The notes under the pieces were generated by a model that saw only the letters and a list, made by a program, of their open reading frames with translations, made no database searches and was not told where the DNA came from. A stretch of DNA of 64,000 nucleotides from positions 1 to 64,000 of the forward strand of contig JASMLX010000008.1 in assembly GCA_030748495.1 (NCBI GenBank). The letters are read 5' to 3'. The DNA comes from Candidatus Poribacteria bacterium. Lineage in GTDB: Bacteria; Poribacteria; WGA-4E; UBA9662. The position numbers and the translations under genes were made by a program. Shown piece by piece: positions 17,444 to 26,467 of this stretch (the first letter of the stretch is position 1; each line of letters starts with the position of its first letter).

Positions 17444-19122
17444 TATGCCAAACCTCGAATTACTTCGTCAAGCCCGGCTCCAGATGGCACCATAGGAAAC
17501 ACGTTCTCCTCCTCGTCCACGATAAAGTCGATTACTACCGGGCCGTCCTCAATTTTTTGGGCCTGTTCCAGTGCTGGTCGAACCTCCTCTGGCCGTTCGA
17601 CACGAATCCCTGTTGCTCCAAAACCTTCCGCGAGTTTGGCAAAATCCGGGTTATCGTGATAATCAACAGCCGAGTACCGTTTTTGGAAAAACATCTCTTG
17701 CCACTGGCGCACCATGCCTAAGTACATGTTGTTGATAATAAAGATCTTGAGTGGCAGTTTCATGGTAACGGCCGGCACCAGTTCTTGAATGTTCATAATG
17801 AAAGATCCATCACCGTTGATATTGACGAGTGTCTTGTCAGGCCGGCCCAGCTGTGCCCCAATCGTAGCTGGCAAACTAAAACCCATAGTGCCCAATCCAC
17901 CAGAGTTCAGCCATTGGCGATGTTCGGTATATTTGAAATATTGAGCTGCCCACATCTGGTGTTGGCCAACATCGGCCGTGACAACAGCATCTGGGAATAG
18001 GTCGTAGACTTGCTCAATCACATATTGGGGCATAACTCTGTCGCCATTCTGGCGATACTCAAACGGATACTTCTTCTGCCACTCCCGAATCTGTTGCATC
18101 CACGGTTCAATCTGAGCCGGTTGGGCTAGTTTATTCATATCCCTCAGGATGTTCTTGGCATCACCAACGATCGGTATGTCAACCGTCACATTTTTACCGA
18201 TAGAGGAGGGATCGATGTCAATATGAATCTTCTTCGATTTTTGAGAGAACCGTTCTAAGTTACCGGTTACTCTATCATCGAATCGTGCCCCGATGGCAAT
18301 TACCAAATCCGCGTCAGAAAAAGCGTAGTTGGCGCAACAGGATCCGTGCATGCCCGGCATCCGCATGGCTAACGGGTCAGTTTCAGGAAATGCCCCTAGC
18401 CCCATCAGCGTTACTGTAATTGGAATCCCTGTCTTAGAGGTGAAGTGGCGAAGTTCTTCATGTGCATTAGCTAAAGTTACACCACCACCGGCATAGATCA
18501 TCGGTTTTTCCGCTCTATTGATCAGATCCATGGCTTTTTTAATTTGGCCGGGATGTCCAACGACTGTCGGATTATAACTGCGGATGTTGACCGACTCCGG
18601 GTAGTAGAAGGCGGATTCCTGAATCTGTGCATCCTTGGCAAAGTCAATGACAACTGGCCCAGGTTTACCAGTTGCCGCGACGTGAAATGCTTCGGCTACT
18701 ACATCTGCTACTTCATCGCTACTTTTGATTAGATAACTGTGTTTACAGATTGGCCGGGTTATACCGAGAATATCACACTCTTGAAAGGCATCGTTTCCCA
18801 TCAAATAGGTGGGGACTTGCCCCGTGATGGCCACCATCGGGATCGAGTCCATGTGAGCAGTTGCAATTCCCGTCACTAAGTTGGTAGCCCCAGGTCCGGA
18901 GGTGGCTAAGGTCACTCCGACTTTACCAGTAGCTCTGGCGTAGCCATCAGCAGCGTGTGCCGCTCCCTGTTCGTGCCGCATTGGAATCAGTTTTAATCCC
19001 TCAGCATCGTATAGATCATCAAAAATTGGCATGGCAGCACCACCCTGCACTCCGAAAATATACTTGACTTCAGCTCTTTTTAAACTTTCGACCAGGATTT
19101 TAGCTCCGCGCATGTTCTTCAT
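17443..19122 (-). CDS. ilvB: Acetolactate synthase large subunit IlvB
   Basis: A 559-residue thiamine-diphosphate enzyme that condenses pyruvate with pyruvate or 2-oxobutyrate. It has the N-terminal PYR domain with the catalytic Glu in MRHEQGAAHAADGYARATG. The central FAD-like domain follows with IAIGARFDDRVTG. The C-terminal PP domain carries GDGSFIMNIQEL, the ThDP/Mg motif. The start is the first of two nearby ATG codons (19122; the alternative is 19113) behind GGGGGT. It is the first gene of ilvBNC, 230 bases downstream of a T-box attenuator. Confidence 0.97.
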   Translation of the reverse strand: MKNMRGAKILVESLKRAEVKYIFGVQGGAAMPIFDDLYDAEGLKLIPMRHEQGAAHAADGYARATGKVGVTLATSGPGATNLVTGIATAHMDSIPMVAITGQVPTYLMGNDAFQECDILGITRPICKHSYLIKSSDEVADVVAEAFHVAATGKPGPVVIDFAKDAQIQESAFYYPESVNIRSYNPTVVGHPGQIKKAMDLINRAEKPMIYAGGGVTLANAHEELRHFTSKTGIPITVTLMGLGAFPETDPLAMRMPGMHGSCCANYAFSDADLVIAIGARFDDRVTGNLERFSQKSKKIHIDIDPSSIGKNVTVDIPIVGDAKNILRDMNKLAQPAQIEPWMQQIREWQKKYPFEYRQNGDRVMPQYVIEQVYDLFPDAVVTADVGQHQMWAAQYFKYTEHRQWLNSGGLGTMGFSLPATIGAQLGRPDKTLVNINGDGSFIMNIQELVPAVTMKLPLKIFIINNMYLGMVRQWQEMFFQKRYSAVDYHDNPDFAKLAEGFGATGIRVERPEEVRPALEQAQKIEDGPVVIDFIVDEEENVFPMVPSGAGLDEVIRGLA

Positions 19123-19354
19123 AATGTTATTTTACCCCCAGCAGACTTATGCCCAACGGGTGTCTCCACCAACACATCCGTTTAGTTATCATTTTAATCT
19201 TGTCGGGATACTAATGCGGTTCAAAAAATAGAACGCCAACTGGAGAACAGGCTTTCTATTTTCACTTCTATTTATTTCAGTACAACCTTGAGGACACCAA
19301 TATCGATTCACATTTGGTACCATTCTAATTGGCATCAGGGCAGGAAATAGGCAG

Positions 19355-19412
19355 CAAAAAAGCCCCTCTCGTTCCCGACTGGAATTATCCAGACCTGGAG
19401 ACGAGAAAGGCT
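19355..19412 (-). terminator. T-box attenuator terminator
   Basis: On the minus strand AGCCTTTCTCGT (19401-19412) pairs, with three G-U wobbles, with ACGAGAGGGGCT (19361-19372), and six T follow (19356-19361). It begins 13 bases after the T-box sequence, as expected for a terminator competing with the tRNA-stabilised antiterminator. Confidence 0.85.
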
Positions 19413-19645
19413 CGGCGAGTCTTTTCCGCGGTACCACTCCACTTCCCTCACCTATCGGTGGGACGCTTATTCGGATGCGGTTACGAGCATCAATCGGTCA
19501 TCCTTACCCACTGATCGACAGCTTGGGGATGACAACTCCTGAGCGACATTCAGCCGTTGTGCTTGAGGAGATCTTTCAGCCGGTGAATCCCCTTCTCTAG
19601 CAAGCCAGTTCGACCTACTCTTCTCATTCATAGCCTTTCCGCGCG
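19355..19645 (-). promoter_or_regulatory. T-box riboswitch leader of ilvBNC
   Basis: The minus-strand leader contains the T-box sequence GGAGTGGTACCGCGG (19426-19440), the invariant element that pairs with uncharged tRNA ends. Upstream lies a long structured region with a GNUG-type AGAAGAGTAGG start and an AGAGA-type motif (GCTAGAGAAGG), as in Stem I. A terminator follows at 19355-19412. A Leu codon CTC followed by A (19565-19567, then 19564) is a candidate specifier, but I cannot fold the RNA to prove it. The element would let ilvBNC be read through only when branched-chain aminoacyl-tRNA is short. Confidence 0.85.
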
Positions 19646-19652
19646 AATGTTA

Positions 19653-19681
19653 AGTATACATAGAATCGGCGGGGCTGTCAA
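19653..19681 (-). promoter_or_regulatory. Sigma70-type promoter for ilvBNC
   Basis: On the minus strand TTGACA (19676-19681) and TATACT (19653-19658) are separated by exactly 17 bases, a near-perfect consensus. Transcription would start a few bases beyond 19650 and enter the T-box leader. Confidence 0.85.
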
Positions 19682-19855
19682 ACCAATTTTGCGACTGTGA
19701 GATAACCGGCAGTTACCCCTTGGCAACGGTGTAAAGTTCGTTATCCTTATTCCCGTTGATAATACTATCGCCAACGCCGCTGGGGCAGGAAAAACGAAAA
19801 TTCCAGCGCTTGAAAAGGGGAAATGTATGAAACGAATCAGCAAGAATCCAAGAAA

Positions 19856-19880
19856 CAGCCCCGCTACAGAAGCGGGGCTG
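19856..19880 (-). terminator. Hairpin terminator after secreted protein gene
   Basis: A perfect 10-bp GC-rich stem (CAGCCCCGCT, 19856-19865, with AGCGGGGCTG, 19871-19880) has a five-base loop. On the minus strand it is followed by TTTCTTGGATTCTT. It lies about 35 bases after the stop at 19915 and would end that gene. Confidence 0.7.
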
Positions 19881-19914
19881 GCTAGTGCAAGGATATATCG
19901 AGGCCTTTACTTGT

Positions 19915-20718
19915 TCAGTAGGCCTGTTTCAGTGTGCCCCAAGTGGTGGTCAGCTTATCCTGAACTTCGACCGGGAATGGATTATCCAGATCTTTGAAGT
20001 ACTCAAAATGGGAAGTGAGTTTTGCCGCCCCAGGTCCCTCTGCAATCCCAGAATAGATGCTGACTTGCAGCGGGTCTTTCAACTTCAACTCATGCTCGCC
20101 AACCAGGTTCCACTTATCCTTTTCTTTTAGTTTAAACCAAGTCGTAAATTTATCTTTTTTACGTTGCATCCGCATAAACATAGGTAGTGCGCCCTGTTTG
20201 ACCTTTCCATAAGTGGCTGCTGTTCCTGTCAAGCCGGGATCACCATCCCGTTGCCTGGCCTGATATTGCAAAACTGCGGTATTTCCTTCCCCTGCACCTC
20301 GCCCCCATAACTTAAGGGTGACCCAGTCAGGTGCATCACCCTTGTTGGGTGCTTTGCTTGTAGGTGATAAAGCTACAATGCCTTGAACCGTACTCCCATC
20401 TCTATAATCGTGGATCAAGTGGGTCTCCACATGGAAGTCACCTGAGTGTTCTTGGTACAAGCGATTGGATTGATCATCGCCCCAGAGATTACGATTGTTC
20501 TCTCCTGCAATGGTTAACCAACCTTCCTTCGTTTTTCCAAGGTCCCACTTCTTAGGTTCGTTTGACCATTTCCAATTTGGGTTTTTGAAGGCGTTACCCT
20601 CAAATGGATCTCCCAGTGATTCGGCCGCCTGTATTGAAACATCGTTGCTGAGAAATAGTACTAGCTGGAGAAGTACTGTTATTAAAGCAGGGAGAAATTT
20701 GTTTAAATTACTTTTCAT
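19915..20718 (-). CDS. Secreted beta-sandwich protein (DUF1349/LamG-like), paralogue B
   Basis: A 267-residue protein with a signal peptide (basic MKSNLNKF, then a hydrophobic stretch LPALITVLLQLVLFL, cleavage probably after AA at about residue 33). The mature part has WVTLKLWGRGAGEG, TAVLQYQARQRDGD and the C-terminal KLTTTWGTLKQAY. It is paralogous along its length to the protein at 20863, sharing WVTLKLWGRGA, AVLQYQ and TTTWG. The pattern suggests a DUF1349 or concanavalin-like beta-sandwich, perhaps carbohydrate-binding. Start 20718 is preferred to 20793, because the longer form would read through a terminator-like hairpin. Confidence 0.7.
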   Translation of the reverse strand: MKSNLNKFLPALITVLLQLVLFLSNDVSIQAAESLGDPFEGNAFKNPNWKWSNEPKKWDLGKTKEGWLTIAGENNRNLWGDDQSNRLYQEHSGDFHVETHLIHDYRDGSTVQGIVALSPTSKAPNKGDAPDWVTLKLWGRGAGEGNTAVLQYQARQRDGDPGLTGTAATYGKVKQGALPMFMRMQRKKDKFTTWFKLKEKDKWNLVGEHELKLKDPLQVSIYSGIAEGPGAAKLTSHFEYFKDLDNPFPVEVQDKLTTTWGTLKQAY

Positions 20719-20738
20719 TGACAATTCCATTCGCATTG

Positions 20739-20780
20739 AAATAAATGCGGCCCAGCCTGGAAGCCAGACCGCATTTATTT
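20739..20780 (-). terminator. Terminator between the two paralogous secreted-protein genes
   Basis: AAATAAATGCGG (20739-20750) and CCGCATTTATTT (20769-20780) are perfect 12-base complements with an 18-base loop. The flanking A/T-rich arms are typical of a bidirectional intrinsic terminator. It separates the genes at 20863 and 19915 and shows that an open frame extension to 20793 is not coding. Confidence 0.6.
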
Positions 20781-20862
20781 TATTATCTGTCACGCTAATT
20801 CTGTCCCCAGAGAGTTTGCATTATAGACAGATTTTACAGTGACAGATATCAGAGTATCCTAA

Positions 20863-21663
20863 CTACTCAGACTTGAGGTGGCCCCAAGTAGTTGTTAGCC
20901 GATTCCTTGGATCCACAGCTGTGACTGGTGCCGAGGCTTCGAGGAAATTTTCAAAGTTAACTGTCAGTTTACCTTTTGTATCAGCGATTCCGGCGTAGAT
21001 GCCAACTTTGATCGGATCCTTTAGTGCATTGGTAACTTTGCCAACTGGTAACCAATCCCCTTTGCCTTCCGGTTTGAACCAGGTTTCGTAGGTGTTACCT
21101 TCTCTTTTCAGACGCATAGCAATCGAGATTTTGCCCGCTTTGGGTTGATAATTTTTCCCATCCGCGAATTTGAAAGTACCGACGTACCCGAGGTCAGCAG
21201 CATCGTTTTCGCGACGTTGGTACTGCAAAACGGCGTTATCACCTTGGTCTGCACCGCGCCCCCATAATTTCAGCGTTACCCACTCGCCGTCTCGTTTCTT
21301 GCTGTCTTGGGTGGTTTCTGACTTGACTAGGATCCCGGCCACAGTGCTGGCGCCGCTATAGTCATTCAGAAAATTGGTACTGATATCGAAACTCTGCTGA
21401 CTGACTTCTTGGTAGAAAATCAGGGCGTCGCTGTTTCCCCAGACATTACCGTTGAAACCACCGACAACTTTTAGTTTGCCACCATTGACCTCAAATTTTC
21501 CGACTTTTGGATTATCAATGCTCCAAAACTTGCTCAAACTCGAGCCTTCAAATTCGTCGCTCTGTAGCTTATCTTTGAGCCCCGCTAGAGACGGTACGAC
21601 CGCTGATCCGAGAACAAAGAGACTGCAGATACACATCGTAAAAATACGACCCACTTTTGACAT
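20863..21663 (-). CDS. Secreted beta-sandwich protein (DUF1349/LamG-like), paralogue A
   Basis: A 266-residue protein with a signal peptide (MSKVGRIFTMCICSLFVLG, cleavage probably after SLA near residue 27). The mature domain contains FEGSSLSKFWSIDNP, a typical opening of DUF1349/LamG-like sandwiches. WVTLKLWGRGADQGD and the end RLTTTWGHLKSE match the protein at 19915. It is probably a surface or periplasmic carbohydrate-binding protein; no catalytic residues can be named. The two genes look like a tandem duplication separated by a terminator, so they may be expressed independently. Confidence 0.7.
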   Translation of the reverse strand: MSKVGRIFTMCICSLFVLGSAVVPSLAGLKDKLQSDEFEGSSLSKFWSIDNPKVGKFEVNGGKLKVVGGFNGNVWGNSDALIFYQEVSQQSFDISTNFLNDYSGASTVAGILVKSETTQDSKKRDGEWVTLKLWGRGADQGDNAVLQYQRRENDAADLGYVGTFKFADGKNYQPKAGKISIAMRLKREGNTYETWFKPEGKGDWLPVGKVTNALKDPIKVGIYAGIADTKGKLTVNFENFLEASAPVTAVDPRNRLTTTWGHLKSE

Positions 21664-22687
21664 TAATTAATTAGCTCCTCTTAGAAACCAGTGGCCATTT
21701 AGCCCCGATTTCAATTCTAATATAGACTTCGTTTTTATGCTACCACAAACAAAATACCACGTCAATGAAAACCACGGTGTTCATTACGGATGACACACTC
21801 AATTAGATAAATTAGATCGGTCAAGACAAGACCTGGATCAATGAAAGGTATTGGCATCCGTTGACTAAGCTAAACCTTCGCTAAAATAGCCGACAAAGTT
21901 ACTAACCTCTATTAGTAAGTGAGTGGAGTAATTTGTTCACCCGTTTGATCGATAAATTCGAATTTCTTAATCTTTCTTAACCTGAGTTCTAAATCTGCAT
22001 TATCTACTGCCACCTAAAAAACTAGACTTACACCTGATCGAGTGCGGGTGGAAGTTAGTTAAGAGAGGAAGTGTTCGCGATAAGATACTATGAGATCGAG
22101 CTTTAAGAAAATGATAACTGATTGTCTTCAACGATTCGGAACTAGGTATCAAAACAGACTAGTGTCTCTTTTAACTCTCAATTTCCAACTCTTCAGTGAA
22201 TTAAATTTAAAACCGTGAACGAGTATAGTTTGCTGTCGCCTGGTAACACCTGGCTGTCTGGTTCTAGTAGTTCCTACTCCCCGGGTTGTTGGGGCAGTGG
22301 GCCACCGATTGGCGTCAGTATTGTCGTCGGTCGTCAGAAAGGCTTTTGAGACCTTGAAAGCGTCGATCTGTGGGTCGATCAGTGCTTCTTGCAACACTTT
22401 AAATATCCGAGACACAAAAACAGAGGAGATTGATACTGTTCTGATAATCGTTACCCTCCACCAGTAAGCCCAACCCTATCAGGAAGACAACCCCTGTGGG
22501 GAAGCGCGACTGACTAATTGGTATACGCTGGCCGTCATCGTCAACTACCAGACCTCGACTAAAGTAGTCTCTGTTTCCTGCTGTTATGTTGTTCTTCATA
22601 TTGATTTTTAGTAGTCATCTGTACCCTCAGAATGTAGAATTAAAAGTAATTTACCCTGTCTAACTTCTGATTCACGATGCAATTATC
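21664..22687. other. Intergenic region of about 1 kb
   Basis: Apart from a possible frameshifted gene at 22149-22599 (-), listed separately, no gene, hairpin or repeat was recognised. The region is AT-rich and separates the secreted-protein pair from the nuclease gene starting at 22688. Confidence 0.4.
22149..22599 (-). pseudogene. Possible frameshifted gene of unknown function
   Basis: Two minus-strand frames overlap: 22399-22599 (starts MKNNITAGNRDYFSRG) and 22149-22415 (contains RIFKVLQEALIDPQIDAFKV). Removing one base at the run of five T (A5 at 22416-22420 on the plus strand) joins them into a single product of about 150 residues. Both halves have protein-like composition, but no family is recognised and no ribosome binding site is clear. 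It is either a decayed gene or a homopolymer sequencing error. Confidence 0.3.
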
Positions 22688-25237
22688 ATGAAACTACGTT
22701 TTTTGGGTGGGATTGATGAAGTTGGTGCTTCCTGTTTACTGTTAGAACTAGAAACCGCTTCCTCCGACCCACCCCTGCGCCTGTTGATTGATAGCGGGAT
22801 CCGGTTACGAGCGAGGGAGGGTGACTATTTGCCTCTGTTGGAACAGATCGGGCCGGCTGGCGGCCTAGACGCGGTAGTAATCACCCACAGCCATATTGAC
22901 CATATCGGTTCCTTACCCATCATCTACCAATCCTACCCTAGTCTACCTCTCTATACCACTTTGGCCAGTAGTAGTATTATGCCCATCCAGTGGCAGGATT
23001 CACTCAAGCTGATGCAACTGCGAGCTCAAGAGGAAGAGATCTCCCCTTTCTACGATCAGCAGGATGTTCAACGGGCACTGCAGGCGATCCGACCTGCGCC
23101 CTTTGCTCAGACTCTGTCTCTGTTCCAGGACCGGCTTCAATTAACCTTCTATCCGGCCGGTCATATCCTAGGGGCAGCCTCCGTCTTCCTGCAGACCGAC
23201 TGCGAATCAATCTGGATTAGCGGTGACCTATCGGTGGATGGGCAAAAAACCATTCCCGGTATGGTAGTTCCGCCCATTGAACCGGAGGTAATTGTTCTGG
23301 AGTCGACCTATGGTAGTTTTACCCACCCTCCACGTCAGATAGAGGAGTCCAGGTTGGTAGAACAGGCGGCAGAGGTAACCACGGCTGGTGGAGCCATCCT
23401 ATATCCGGTCTTCGCTATTGGTCGCTCACAGGAGGTAATCCTGATTCTGTCCCAGGCCATTGAACAGGGGCGGATGGAACCGGTGCCTATCTTTGTCGAT
23501 GGTATGGTACTCTCCATCTGTGAAGTCTACCAACGACATCTGGAACTGTTACAGCCGGCTCTAAGACGCCGAATCGAAAAACAGGGACCGGTCCTCAGCC
23601 GCTACAAAAAGATTGTGCGGCCAGTACGTTCGGCTAAACAGCGGCAGGAATACAGTCTGCTTCGACCAGCTATCTTTGTGGCTACTGCTGGCATGTTGGG
23701 CGGCGGCCCTAGTGTGTTCTACGCGCAACAGTTGCTGAACGAACCTAAAAATTTAATGGCCATTACCGGTTATCAGGACGAAGAGTCACCAGGCCGACAA
23801 TTACAGCGAGTGGCAGCCGGTGAAAGAGAACCGATCAAGGTGGGCGGACGTTCAATACAGCCCAAATGTCAGATCCAAAGCTACGGTCTGAGCGCGCACG
23901 CCGACCGACAACAACTGTTGGATCTGCTAGGTAAACTGCAGGCAGGGACGAGAAACTGCCGCGTCATTCTGGGACACGGTGAAGCACAGGCTAGAGCCGA
24001 TTTACGCCAATTACTGCAGGAGAATGGGATTCGCCAGGTTGACCTCCCCCTGCTGGGTGATAGCCTGCAGATTGTCCCCAGCCAGACTCAACCTGTTCGC
24101 TTGACAGCCATCGATTCCAGCCCGCAAGAGGAACCGCATCCGCTATTGATCCGAGAAGGCAAAATATTATCGCAAGACCTGCCGCTGTTGGCTAACCATC
24201 TCCTGCAACGAGACGGGGCTGGGCACTACTACTCAATTCAGGATTTAATTCTGAGTGCCGGTAACGCCGAAGGGGCGGTAGCGAAAGATGAAATTGAGAG
24301 GGTGAGCCGAATGCTACGCTATAAACACTCACCTTTCAAAGGCCATGCTAAATCAGGGGTGTTGTTCCGGGTAAAGACAGCCACGGCGGAGACGGATCCT
24401 GCCGCCGGTATGGATCTGAACACGGCACTGACAGTAGTAGATCAGCTAATTCCGGCGGGTAGTGGGTTGTATCGTCGAGGCGGCGATGTGCAGCATCAAA
24501 GTCTGCGGCTCTACTTTGCCTTTCCCGACGCCCTGGAGTCCTCGACAGTGGAATTAATCGAGCAGGTACAGCAGGAGACGGGTTGGAAGGTGCAGGTCCA
24601 TCCGCAACCCCATCAGCAGTTGATGATGGAGACTCTGAGTCGGCTACTACCCGATGGTAGCAATTGGGGCAAAAACCCCTCCATCCATCTGGAGCAGAAA
24701 CGGGTCGAATTACAGTTAAGCTCAGCTAGGGAATTGGAGGCGGCTGAACTGGAAGTGTTGGGCGCTCAGTTTCTGGCTCAAACCGGTTACCAACTACAGT
24801 TGTGCAATAAGGAAACGGCTGCCACAGCGGCGGGCTCGATGGAGATCAACCAAGCCTTCCAGGCTATTAGAGACTATTTCCAGCAGCAGCCTCATCAACC
24901 GCTCAAAATAGGTCAGAAAGGGGCCACGCTGGAACTAAGCTTCATCACGGCCGAGATTGGCTGCCGCTATCAATCACAACTGAGTCGACTGGAAGAGAGC
25001 ATCGGCTGGCCTATCCAGCTCCGATCCAGCCCCAATCAGGACCAACTGCTCAAAACCGCCCGCCAGCTGATTCCCGCCACCTGGGAGTTGAAGGGACAAC
25101 CCGGTGTTTTACAGGCGGAGAAAGCGGTTCGGGTGCGGGTAAGCAACAGTGGATCGGAGGCTGGGAGACGGGAAATTGAGCAAGCATTCGAACAACAAAC
25201 CGGCTACACCCTTCAGTTCTCCATTCCATCAGCCTAG
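22688..25237 (+). CDS. MBL-fold/beta-CASP ribonuclease with long repeated C-terminus
   Basis: An 849-residue protein. Residues 1 to about 460 form a metallo-beta-lactamase plus beta-CASP nuclease of the CPSF73/RNase J-like class. Motif 2 is THSHIDHIG (His67, His69, Asp71, His72), and GHILGAASV, SGDL and ESTYG follow. The beta-CASP motifs are PVFAIGRSQE, GMLGGGPS and SYGLSAHADRQQ. About 370 further residues follow that I cannot assign. They contain at least two copies of a module with TGW/IGW-x-(I/V)Q(V/L), LIP-like helix and an EQQTGY-x-LQ ending. The region is rich in CAG and CTG codons compared with neighbours. It probably processes RNA; the C-terminus may bind RNA in KH-like fashion, which is speculation. 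Confidence 0.8.
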   Translation: MKLRFLGGIDEVGASCLLLELETASSDPPLRLLIDSGIRLRAREGDYLPLLEQIGPAGGLDAVVITHSHIDHIGSLPIIYQSYPSLPLYTTLASSSIMPIQWQDSLKLMQLRAQEEEISPFYDQQDVQRALQAIRPAPFAQTLSLFQDRLQLTFYPAGHILGAASVFLQTDCESIWISGDLSVDGQKTIPGMVVPPIEPEVIVLESTYGSFTHPPRQIEESRLVEQAAEVTTAGGAILYPVFAIGRSQEVILILSQAIEQGRMEPVPIFVDGMVLSICEVYQRHLELLQPALRRRIEKQGPVLSRYKKIVRPVRSAKQRQEYSLLRPAIFVATAGMLGGGPSVFYAQQLLNEPKNLMAITGYQDEESPGRQLQRVAAGEREPIKVGGRSIQPKCQIQSYGLSAHADRQQLLDLLGKLQAGTRNCRVILGHGEAQARADLRQLLQENGIRQVDLPLLGDSLQIVPSQTQPVRLTAIDSSPQEEPHPLLIREGKILSQDLPLLANHLLQRDGAGHYYSIQDLILSAGNAEGAVAKDEIERVSRMLRYKHSPFKGHAKSGVLFRVKTATAETDPAAGMDLNTALTVVDQLIPAGSGLYRRGGDVQHQSLRLYFAFPDALESSTVELIEQVQQETGWKVQVHPQPHQQLMMETLSRLLPDGSNWGKNPSIHLEQKRVELQLSSARELEAAELEVLGAQFLAQTGYQLQLCNKETAATAAGSMEINQAFQAIRDYFQQQPHQPLKIGQKGATLELSFITAEIGCRYQSQLSRLEESIGWPIQLRSSPNQDQLLKTARQLIPATWELKGQPGVLQAEKAVRVRVSNSGSEAGRREIEQAFEQQTGYTLQFSIPSA

Positions 25238-26467
25238 AGCCACCCTTTGCTTGGCTGTACAATCCTCCTCTACAAAGCTGATGGCAGTCGGTTCCCTTAA
25301 ATGGAAGAATTTAAAAAAGAGAATGAAGGCCGAAAAAGAGGATGAGTCGAGGAGATGACTCACCTCACACAAGAAGAAAGTTTGGAAGATAGTGTGAGTG
25401 TCAATTAACTTTACTTAAACTGAGTTATCGAAACAAAAAAGACGAGTGCTGAGTACTCGCCCTAGTTGTTCTTCTGTAACATCTTGTGTAAGGTTTAATG
25501 CAGCAAGACACCTCCTCTAATCGCGCATTATAAACCAAGCACGGATTTCAGCCATGATTTTACGCAATAATTGGAAAATGCCCTCCAAGCCAAATTACTT
25601 TAGAATTACCATTTTTCTGGTTTCTGTATAACCTTCTGCTTGCATTTAATAGAAGCTGGAATTGCACATTATCAGAAGCAACTGATTTTTAATTTTACTG
25701 TTGATGGACTTACTAATAGTAAGTCCATCTGCCCATTTGACTCTCAGGTGAGTAGATCTAACTTTAAGGTCTAAGAGCCTGTTCAGAATCTTTTCAACAA
25801 AGAGTCGCACCTGACCGGTGCTTTGACACTGGAAGGAATAGTAAATTTTGGTTTTTATATCGAACTTGGCTATCTCGCCGGAAAGACAACATGTGATCAC
25901 AATTGTCTGGCTCAATTAAGTTCGGGTCTTGTAATACCTGTCCGGCATTCGGTAGCCCTTGGTGCCGGACAGCTTTGGGATTCCAACGTCAGTATAGCTT
26001 TATGAATTATCCTTCTTCGATGATTTGGACCATTATACTGAAACCTAACCCTATTAGGTAAAAGTTGCCGAATTAGGTCCAGTGTGTTCTTACATTAACT
26101 GGTAATTGAACTGGCAATTACTCCAAGTTACGGTTTGATTCTACTCAATCCTATGGAATTCGAATACGCTTCGCTTAACTGACAGGAACTGTGGTATTCA
26201 CCACCGGCATACACTCAAAGGTCGGATCTTCATTAGCCTCTGTTGGTACCGAAGTGCCATCAATAGAGATCTAACTCACATAACGCCCCTTGTTTCCCTT
26301 AAGCAGTGTTGCCCTTGCCTTCACAAAGTGACATTATAAAGGCCGGAAAAGACATATTTGACGACACGGATCAGCTCAATTTATAGTGTGTTGAAAATCG
26401 TTGGGGTCTTATAGTATCAGGGAGAAATGGAGTGGTCTGTTAATAACAGTTATTCCAAAACTGGCAC
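25238..26467. other. Accessory intergenic region with decayed coding relics
   Basis: No intact gene is seen. At 25598-25690 (-) the end of a secreted-protein sorting tail is recognisable. Around 26150-26290 (-) a frame reading IDGTSVPTEANEDPTFEC is broken by stops; its family is unknown to me. An open frame at 25646-25915 (-) runs into the tail relic and is part of the same decayed stretch. The rest is AT-rich. Confidence 0.45.
25598..25690 (-). pseudogene. Relic of a FlgD-like C-terminal sorting tail
   Basis: On the minus strand the frame reads NSSFY, a stop, then MQAEGYTETRKMVILK and a stop. This corresponds to the last strand of FlgD-like or Por-secretion-type tails (normally SGVYFYQLQ...TRKMVILK). 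A similar but longer relic is at 39205-39518. The nonsense codon and missing upstream part show that the original gene is dead. Confidence 0.45.

Noticed and set aside
19628-19843. 71-codon minus-strand frame upstream of the T-box
   Set aside because: It runs across the ilvBNC promoter and has no protein features.
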